DNA of 6,146 nucleotides from NCBI GenBank assembly GCA_030633015.1, contig DAOVTR010000105.1:1-6146 (forward strand), read 5' to 3'. The stretch comes from Bdellovibrionales bacterium. Its GTDB lineage: Bacteria > Bdellovibrionota > Bacteriovoracia > Bacteriovoracales > Bacteriovoracaceae. Position numbers and translations under genes: made by a program. Shown one piece after another: positions 1 to 4,797 of this stretch. Every line of letters starts with the position of its first letter. The stretch's first letter is position 1. Below the pieces are notes generated by a model that had not been told where the DNA came from, made no database searches, and saw nothing but the letters and a program-made list of their open reading frames with translations.

Positions 1-96
1 AATTTTTCCATCTTCCAATTCAAATCCAAAAGCGCTAGTACTCGTAAAAATGGTTAAAATTGCTACAATTGATAATAATTTAGTCAATTTACTCAC
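1..96 (-). CDS. Secreted or periplasmic protein of unknown function, N-terminal fragment (cut by window edge)
   Basis: I do not recognise this gene. Only its first 32 codons lie in the window and the frame stays open to the edge. It starts at GTG (94-96): an in-frame TAG lies four codons upstream, and an AGGGG Shine-Dalgarno (103-107) sits 6 bases before the GTG. The peptide has the build of a Sec signal sequence: a short basic start (VSKLTK), a hydrophobic core at about residues 7-17 (LLSIVAILTIF), then small polar residues TSTSA, with a likely signal peptidase I cut near Ala22 before FGFELEDGK. No lipobox Cys is present. It follows rodA on the same strand after 62 bases, but that gap holds its own sigma-54-like promoter, so it is probably a separate transcription unit. 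The mature protein and its function cannot be judged from ten residues. Confidence 0.7.
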   Translation of the reverse strand, partial: MSKLTKLLSIVAILTIFTSTSAFGFELEDGKI

Positions 97-102
97 TATA
101 AA

Positions 103-107
103 CCCCT
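103..107 (-). promoter_or_regulatory. Shine-Dalgarno AGGGG for the secreted-protein gene
   Basis: AGGGG on the minus strand lies 6 bases before the GTG at 94-96. It is one of the strongest ribosome-binding sites in the window and settles the choice of the GTG start, together with the in-frame TAG that overlaps it and rules out any start further upstream. Confidence 0.7.
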
Positions 108-123
108 AATAAAAGATTCATCT

Positions 124-135
124 GTTATTAATAAC
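124..135. repeat. 12-bp perfect palindrome over the predicted start site
   Basis: GTTATTAATAAC is its own reverse complement. It covers roughly -4 to +8 relative to the start predicted from the sigma-54-like element, a place where an operator would act. It is very AT-rich, lacks a T-run directly after it in either direction, and has no loop, so it is not a convincing terminator. A chance palindrome in AT-rich DNA remains possible. Confidence 0.35.
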
Positions 136-141
136 TAAAAA

Positions 142-158
142 TGCAAATATGTTGCCAA
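142..158 (-). promoter_or_regulatory. Candidate sigma-54 (RpoN) promoter
   Basis: On the minus strand TGGCA (157-153) is followed by six bases and then TTGCA (146-142). This gives GG and GC dinucleotides exactly 10 bases apart, as in the consensus TGGCAC-N5-TTGC of -24/-12 promoters. Counting from the GC as -13/-12, transcription would start near base 131, leaving a leader of about 35 bases before the GTG at 96. The element starts immediately after the rodA stop codon (159-161). A sigma-54 promoter would need an AAA+ enhancer-binding protein, whose site would probably lie inside rodA; I did not identify one. No good sigma-70 -10 box fits the same stretch. Confidence 0.55.
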
Positions 159-1271
159 TTAAAAGAGTGTCCTAGAATTGCTTATTGAAGTTGCAATTCC
201 ACAAGCAATAGAAAATGTCAGAAGACTTGATCCCCCATAAGACATATATGGAAGAGGCAATCCTACAATAGGTAAAAGTCCCATAACCATACCCATATTT
301 ATAAAAGTATGCCAAAAAAAGACTGAAAAAATCCCAACAACAACAATGGAGTTAAAAAGATTTGTTACAGACGAAGCGAGCCATAAAAATCTAAAAAATA
401 AAATCACATATAAACTAATTAAAATAACTGATCCCAAAAATCCATGCTCTTCATTAAAAATTGAAAAGACAAAATCAGTGTGATTTTCTGGCAGGTAATT
501 TAAAGAAGCTTGGGAGGACTTTCTAAAACCCTTGCCTAAAAACTGTCCTGATCCAATAGCAATTTTAGATTGAATAGCATTATAACCAGACCCACGAGCA
601 TCTGCACTCGGATCAAGAAAGGTTAAAATTCTCTTCCTTTGGTAATTTTTCAATCCATATTTATACATTACGGTTCCACTCAATAAGGCAATAATACCAA
701 TTAAAACTATTGTTCTACCTTTTAATTTCTTATAGTAGGAAATTACAATAAAGATTAATAAAAGCATAAGACCCGTACCTAAATCAGGTTCAGCAATAAC
801 TAAAAAAGTTGGAACAGCGGCAATAATAAATGGAATAATTAACTCTTTAAGTCCTAAATGCTGATCTGGATTATTTCGAGCAAACCATCTTGATAATGCT
901 AATATCACCGATAATTTCATTAATTCTGAAGGCTGAAATCTTATTGGCCCTAAAATTAACCATCTCTGAGCTCCCATTCCTTTGTATCCTAAAAACAAAA
1001 CCAGAATCAAAAGAAATATATTAAAATAATATACAAGATAGGCCATTCTAAAATAATTCTTGGGACTTATAAAACTAACAATTACTCCAACTGTAATTGA
1101 AACAAGAAACCACATTAACTGAATTTTATATAAATTAGCCATTGAAATGGAGCTGGAAGCATGGGTTGCTGAATACAAATTAATAATACCAATAATAAAA
1201 ATCATTGTTACAGTAGCAAAAAAAGTAAAGTCGTATTTTTTTAAAAAATTTACTAGCTGAGATGCATTCAT
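159..1271 (-). CDS. rodA: Rod-shape peptidoglycan glycosyltransferase RodA (SEDS family)
   Basis: RodA polymerises lipid II into glycan strands in the inner membrane during side-wall elongation, working as a pair with PBP2. The 370-residue length equals that of E. coli RodA, and about ten hydrophobic segments are visible. Family motifs occur in order: RFQPSE (111-116), AEPDLGT (160-166), GSGQFLGKG (240-248), LPENHTDF (260-267) with the presumed catalytic Asp266, NEEHG (273-277) and GLPLPYMSYGGSS (337-349). The ATG is supported by an AAAGG ribosome-binding site 5 bases upstream that overlaps the PBP2 stop codon, 8 bases away, suggesting translational coupling. It is the last gene of the mreC-mreD-mrdA-rodA operon. 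FtsW is the main alternative, but the PBP2 neighbour and the motif wording favour RodA. Confidence 0.96.
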   Translation of the reverse strand: MNASQLVNFLKKYDFTFFATVTMIFIIGIINLYSATHASSSISMANLYKIQLMWFLVSITVGVIVSFISPKNYFRMAYLVYYFNIFLLILVLFLGYKGMGAQRWLILGPIRFQPSELMKLSVILALSRWFARNNPDQHLGLKELIIPFIIAAVPTFLVIAEPDLGTGLMLLLIFIVISYYKKLKGRTIVLIGIIALLSGTVMYKYGLKNYQRKRILTFLDPSADARGSGYNAIQSKIAIGSGQFLGKGFRKSSQASLNYLPENHTDFVFSIFNEEHGFLGSVILISLYVILFFRFLWLASSVTNLFNSIVVVGIFSVFFWHTFINMGMVMGLLPIVGLPLPYMSYGGSSLLTFSIACGIATSISNSRTLF

Positions 1272-1279
1272 ATTAACCT

Positions 1280-3253
1280 TTATTCTGATTGACTCTCTAT
1301 CAATTTATTCTCTTTTTCTTTTTTTAAAGCTGCTTGCTTGCTTCTATATTTTTTAAGCTTATCCCAATCTTCTTTATAATATTTTTTATATAATTCAGGG
1401 TGGTACCTACTCATATAATCAGTAATTACATTTCGAACAATAGGAGCGGTCGATGATCCATGACAACCATGCTCTATGATCGTTGCAACTACAATCTTTG
1501 GATTATCTCTTGGAGCATACCCAACAAATAACCCATGATTTCTATATTTATACTCAACATCTTCACATTTGGAAAAAAGTTGTTCTGAAGTCATTCTAAC
1601 AACTTGACTTGTGCCCGTTTTCCCTGACATTCTAATTCCCAAACCTCTATACCACCAAGCTGTTCCTTTTTTCTCATTTACAACCTTAAACAAACCTTCA
1701 CGAACTAGCTTTAATGTTTTATCACTAATCTCTATTTCTTTTACAACTTCAGGATTAAATTTTTTTATTATTTTTCCGTTATTATTAAATATTTCTCGTA
1801 TTAATTGAGGTTTGTAACGCACTTTGCCGTTGGCTATAGTAGCGTAAGCTGTTGCCATTTGTAAGGTCGTTACCAAAACATAAGACTGGCCTATCACACA
1901 AGATAAGGTTTCACCTTTTTGCCACGGCTCACCGTTCTTTTTTAATTTCCACTCTTTGGTTGGAATTAATCCTGTAATCTCTTCAGGCAAACTAATATCA
2001 TTTTTACGGCCAAACCCAAAAACCTTTGCATATTTAGCAAGAACATCAATATCTAATTTAGTAGCTATCTTGTAAAAAAAGACATCACAAGACTCTTTTA
2101 TTGCCTTATGAATATCAACAACTCCATGACCATACCTTTTCCAACAATGAAAAGTTCTTCTACCTAATCTAAATTTTCCAGTACAAGTAATAGTTGTCTC
2201 TTCATCTATTATTCCCTCTTCGAGGGCCGCAATAGCTGTTATGGTTTTAAAAGTAGATCCAGGAGGATAATGCTCTTGAATCGCTCTATTTCTTAAAGGA
2301 TTATGTTCGTTTGTAATAATCGAATTCCAATACTCTGCAGAAATGCCTTTACTAAACTCTGTTGGATCATAGGAAGGCCTAGATACCATGGCTAAAATTT
2401 CTCCTGAGTTAATATCAAGAGCAACAACTGATCCAACCTTATCTTCTAGTGAATCATAAGCAATTTTTTGTAATTGCTTATCAATAGTAAGTCTGAGATT
2501 TTTTCCAGGTATCGCATTTTTATTTTCAATTCCTGTAAAGATTTCATTTGAACTAATATGTCTTTTCATGGCTCCAGATGCATCGACCTCCATAAACTCA
2601 TGCCCATCTTCTCCTCTCAGACGAAGATCATAATGTTCCTCTATTCCTGCCTGACCAATAAAATCATTCTCTCTATAATTTCTATTATCTCTTTTTTTAT
2701 ATTTAGGTAATTGGTCTTTAGTAATTGGAGCAATGTAACCAAAAAGATGGCCTCCTACTTCTTTGTCAATGTACTCCCTACTAATAAATGTTCTAACACT
2801 CACTCCTGGCATTTTTGAGTGAGAAGATTCAATCAAAGCCACTTCTTGTCTAGAAATGTTTTTTTTGATTTCAACTGGAACATATTTGGCTTGCCTTCCT
2901 TTCCTTTTTTTTAATAATTTAATTATTGATTTTTCTGACTTATTTAAAATTTTACTTAAATATTTTATTGAGCTTTGTTTATCTTTTAAGTATTGAGGAA
3001 TTATAATGGCATCAAATCTTGGAATATTGTGTACCAACATTTTATTTTGCCTGCTAAAAATCATTCCTCTCGGAGCATTTACAATATCTTTACGAAGTCT
3101 ATTTTCTAGCGAAAACCTATATAGCATTTCGCCTTTATATATTTGCAAAAACCATAAACGAGCTAAAATAACAGCAAAAGCGATTAGCGTAATATTGCCA
3201 ATTATTTCAACTCTTGCTTTATGGGTTTTTACTAAATTATCCTGTCCAAACAT
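1280..3253 (-). CDS. mrdA: Penicillin-binding protein 2, elongation-specific peptidoglycan transpeptidase
   Basis: PBP2 crosslinks the glycan strands made by RodA, on the periplasmic face of the inner membrane, and is the target of amdinocillin in E. coli. The 657 residues show a single membrane anchor (about 20-39), the PBP dimerisation/pedestal region (about 55-240) and the transpeptidase domain (about 270-615). Active-site motifs are S333-T-F-K336 (nucleophile Ser333), S388-C-D390 and K545-T-G547. Cys357, Cys370, His376 and Cys389 line up with the positions that bind zinc in Acinetobacter PBP2. The IGQSY/VTTLQMA stretch (454-468) carries Ser and Thr where Gly and Pro are usual. A Lys/Glu-rich tail (about 621-657) follows the catalytic domain. 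The ATG directly abuts the mreD stop (TAA then ATG, no gap), and a GGAG ribosome-binding site lies inside the end of mreD. Confidence 0.97.
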   Translation of the reverse strand: MFGQDNLVKTHKARVEIIGNITLIAFAVILARLWFLQIYKGEMLYRFSLENRLRKDIVNAPRGMIFSRQNKMLVHNIPRFDAIIIPQYLKDKQSSIKYLSKILNKSEKSIIKLLKKRKGRQAKYVPVEIKKNISRQEVALIESSHSKMPGVSVRTFISREYIDKEVGGHLFGYIAPITKDQLPKYKKRDNRNYRENDFIGQAGIEEHYDLRLRGEDGHEFMEVDASGAMKRHISSNEIFTGIENKNAIPGKNLRLTIDKQLQKIAYDSLEDKVGSVVALDINSGEILAMVSRPSYDPTEFSKGISAEYWNSIITNEHNPLRNRAIQEHYPPGSTFKTITAIAALEEGIIDEETTITCTGKFRLGRRTFHCWKRYGHGVVDIHKAIKESCDVFFYKIATKLDIDVLAKYAKVFGFGRKNDISLPEEITGLIPTKEWKLKKNGEPWQKGETLSCVIGQSYVLVTTLQMATAYATIANGKVRYKPQLIREIFNNNGKIIKKFNPEVVKEIEISDKTLKLVREGLFKVVNEKKGTAWWYRGLGIRMSGKTGTSQVVRMTSEQLFSKCEDVEYKYRNHGLFVGYAPRDNPKIVVATIIEHGCHGSSTAPIVRNVITDYMSRYHPELYKKYYKEDWDKLKKYRSKQAALKKEKENKLIESQSE

Positions 3254-3787
3254 TTATAATTCATCTCCAAGACTTGTCCCAGAATAGGTTTTCCAAATTT
3301 TATCTAGAAGAATAAAAAAGTAAGGAGCCAGTATTGCAATCAACAAACTCTCCGGAATAAATCTCCAAAACTTATCAATAATTATTTCAAAATTAGATGT
3401 TTTTAAATAGATGAGTAAACTCACAATGACGAACCAAACTACTTGAAATATTTCAACAACTACTGATGTAATAACAAAAGACGAGAAGTGAACTAAATCC
3501 TTGGTATAAGAAATAATCATGCATATGACTATTCCTGCAAAAGTTCCCATTGCCCATCCATCTATTGTAAAAAAAGAGTGCACATACTCAATTATTAATA
3601 TTTGTAAGGCAACAAAAGGAGATTCCACTTTAAAACCTAGGTATAAAATTAAGATAAGACTAAAAGCAGGCCTGTATTTTATAACGCCTAACATAGGAAA
3701 AACAGATGAAGATATTATCTCAAACAGTATTAAAATAACTAATGTCACAATCAGGGGATGTACTAGCTTTTTTTTTGATAATTGCAC
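3254..3787 (-). CDS. mreD: Rod shape-determining membrane protein MreD
   Basis: MreD is a small polytopic inner-membrane protein of the elongasome that partners MreC in controlling PBP2-RodA. The 177 residues contain five to six hydrophobic segments (about 10-32, 40-52, 57-72, 76-95, 100-127, 146-163). The stretch YRPAFSLILILYLGFK (38-53) resembles the family pattern in which a short R-P element precedes a hydrophobic helix and YLG. Sequence conservation in MreD is weak, so the position between mreC and mrdA carries much of the call. The start is GTG (3785-3787): an in-frame TAG lies one codon earlier, and AGAGGG (3794-3799) sits 6 bases upstream, overlapping the mreC stop. Codons 4-7 (SKKK) contain a run of nine A on the mRNA strand. 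Confidence 0.85.
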   Translation of the reverse strand: MQLSKKKLVHPLIVTLVILILFEIISSSVFPMLGVIKYRPAFSLILILYLGFKVESPFVALQILIIEYVHSFFTIDGWAMGTFAGIVICMIISYTKDLVHFSSFVITSVVVEIFQVVWFVIVSLLIYLKTSNFEIIIDKFWRFIPESLLIAILAPYFFILLDKIWKTYSGTSLGDEL

Positions 3788-3793
3788 TTTCTA

Positions 3794-3799
3794 CCCTCT
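3794..3799 (-). promoter_or_regulatory. Shine-Dalgarno AGAGGG of mreD, overlapping the mreC stop
   Basis: AGAGGG lies 6 bases before the GTG start of mreD and shares bases with the TAG stop codon of mreC (3798-3800). This fixes the GTG start and suggests that ribosomes finishing mreC feed initiation of mreD. Confidence 0.7.
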
Positions 3800-4670
3800 A
3801 CTTCTTTTGAAGATCTAATTGTGACCATTCATTAATTATCTTCTGGTTTTCAATTGAAATTAAAACAACGACTTCTTCTAATTTTCCAAAATCGACTGAT
3901 GGCATAATTTCAACATATTGAGTTATTCCATAACTCTCTCTTTGAATTTTTGTAATATTTCCAACTTTAACCCCTTTGGGATAAAGACTACCAAGACCAG
4001 AAGTGATAACGGTATCATCCAAAATCAACGGCTCCGTTCTCGTGACATATTTCATAAGACAAAGAGAATCTTTATAACCTTCAAGAACTCCATGGGAACG
4101 TGTTCTTTCTACAAGAGCATCTACTCGATTATTGCTATCGATAATTGTTAAAACATCTGAATAATTCTTAGATAGCCTATAAATATAACCCACAAGTCCT
4201 TCTGAAGTAATAACTGTAGCCTTAAGTTTTATACCATCTTTCTTACCTTTATTAATTCTAATAACTTTAAAATCACTCGAAGCATCCCAAGCAACGACTT
4301 TGGCCAAAACTTTTTTACTTTGGGCCTCAAGTTCAAATTCTAAAAGATTTTTCAGTCTTTTATTCTCTTTTACCAGCTCCTGAAATACAAAAATCTCCCC
4401 CTTTAACTCATTTATTTTACCTTTTAAGTTTTTATTATCTTCTTGAGCAGAGACATTCATTAAATAGTTTGTCCAAATAGATGCAAGCTTTCCACGAACT
4501 GAAAAAACACTTTCTTGAATTGGTGCAATGGTATCAACCATCAATTGATTAAAAACAGATATTTTTTTTGCACTAAAGCTAGATATTGACACGGAGTATA
4601 AAGATATGATTAAAATAATAATATTTATAATTAGTTTTAATCTATTATCTTTAGGTTCGTAGGGTCTCAA
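3798..4670 (-). CDS. mreC: Rod shape-determining protein MreC
   Basis: MreC is a bitopic inner-membrane protein whose periplasmic part binds PBP2 and switches the elongasome on. The 290 residues show a membrane helix (about 12-32), a periplasmic coiled coil (about 76-112, with the heptad-rich NKNLKGKINELKGEI and LVKENKRLKNLLEF) and the beta-barrel domains (about 120-275). Family landmarks are VDALVERTRSHGVLEG (183-198), DDTVITSGLGSLYPKGVKVG (218-237) and SVDFGKLEEVVVL (258-270). The start is TTG (4668-4670). An in-frame TAA lies two codons upstream, and no ATG or GTG occurs before the membrane helix, so TTG is the only reasonable choice; its ribosome-binding site is a weak GGA 7 bases away. 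It is the first gene of the operon. mreB, its usual upstream neighbour, is absent. Confidence 0.94.
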   Translation of the reverse strand: MRPYEPKDNRLKLIINIIILIISLYSVSISSFSAKKISVFNQLMVDTIAPIQESVFSVRGKLASIWTNYLMNVSAQEDNKNLKGKINELKGEIFVFQELVKENKRLKNLLEFELEAQSKKVLAKVVAWDASSDFKVIRINKGKKDGIKLKATVITSEGLVGYIYRLSKNYSDVLTIIDSNNRVDALVERTRSHGVLEGYKDSLCLMKYVTRTEPLILDDTVITSGLGSLYPKGVKVGNITKIQRESYGITQYVEIMPSVDFGKLEEVVVLISIENQKIINEWSQLDLQKK

Positions 4671-4682
4671 TTCTTATTCCAT
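4671..4682 (-). promoter_or_regulatory. Translation start region of mreC: weak GGA site with a two-codon ORF in front of TTG
   Basis: Reading the minus strand, ATG GAA TAA (4682-4674) is followed by GAA and then the TTG start of mreC, all in one frame. The GGA within this mini-ORF (4680-4678) is the only Shine-Dalgarno-like sequence, 7 bases before TTG. The weak site and the rare start codon suggest a low initiation rate for mreC. Whether the ATG is ever used is unknown. Confidence 0.45.
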
Positions 4683-4692
4683 GATTTATTTC

Positions 4693-4727
4693 AATATAGA
4701 TTAACAAAAAATAAAACGTACTGCCAA
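4693..4727 (-). promoter_or_regulatory. Tentative sigma-70-type promoter for the mreC operon
   Basis: TTGGCA (4727-4722) matches the -35 consensus at five of six positions. After 18 bases comes TAATCT (4703-4698), a poor -10; the better -10, TATATT (4698-4693, five of six), sits 23 bases from that -35, which is too far. One of these may be real, since the operon must be transcribed from this region, but the spacing of the best pair is wrong. Treat it as a location rather than a defined promoter. Confidence 0.25.
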
Positions 4728-4728
4728 C

Positions 4729-4761
4729 AACCTTTACTGTTAATGTTGCAAAGGTTAACCT
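4729..4761. repeat. Overlapping inverted repeats (three AACCT half-sites), possible operator
   Basis: AACCTTT (4729-4735) and AAAGGTT (4750-4756) are perfect inverted arms around a 14-base spacer. The right arm runs directly into AGGTTAACCT (4752-4761), a perfect 10-bp palindrome. The half-site AACCT therefore occurs three times in 33 bases. The block lies in the divergent region between mreC and the ppiD-like gene, where a shared regulator could bind. No regulator is identified, and chance cannot be excluded in such AT-rich DNA. Apart from this, the region holds the weak mreC promoter candidate and a ribosome-binding site; I see no clear promoter for the rightward gene. Confidence 0.35.
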
Positions 4762-4797
4762 ATTTTATTAATTTTTTACATCTAAGCGAGGATAAAC

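Noticed and set aside
97..158. Possible rho-independent terminator after rodA
   Set aside because: The only inverted repeat (124-135) is a loop-free AT palindrome without a following T-run; no GC-rich hairpin is present.
1611..1808. Plus-strand open frame of 65 codons
   Set aside because: It lies wholly inside PBP2 on the other strand, next to the KTG motif region, with no ribosome-binding site or recognisable protein; it is a shadow frame.
3006..3287. Plus-strand open frame of 93 codons
   Set aside because: It is antisense to the start of mrdA and the end of mreD, both strongly supported, and its hydrophobic look mirrors the membrane-helix codons of those genes.
3519..3818. Plus-strand open frame of 99 codons across mreD
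   Set aside because: It is antisense to mreD and runs into mreC; no start signal and no recognisable domain.
3918..4151. Plus-strand open frame inside mreC
   Set aside because: It is antisense to the conserved beta-domain of MreC; shadow frame.
4711..4727. TTGGCA upstream of mreC considered as a second sigma-54 -24 element
   Set aside because: Ten bases after its GG the sequence reads TA, not GC, so there is no -12 element; it can only be a -35-like box.
4671..4797. Possible small RNA or riboswitch in the divergent region
   Set aside because: The leaders are too short for known riboswitch folds, and the inverted repeats look like DNA-binding half-sites rather than a structured RNA.
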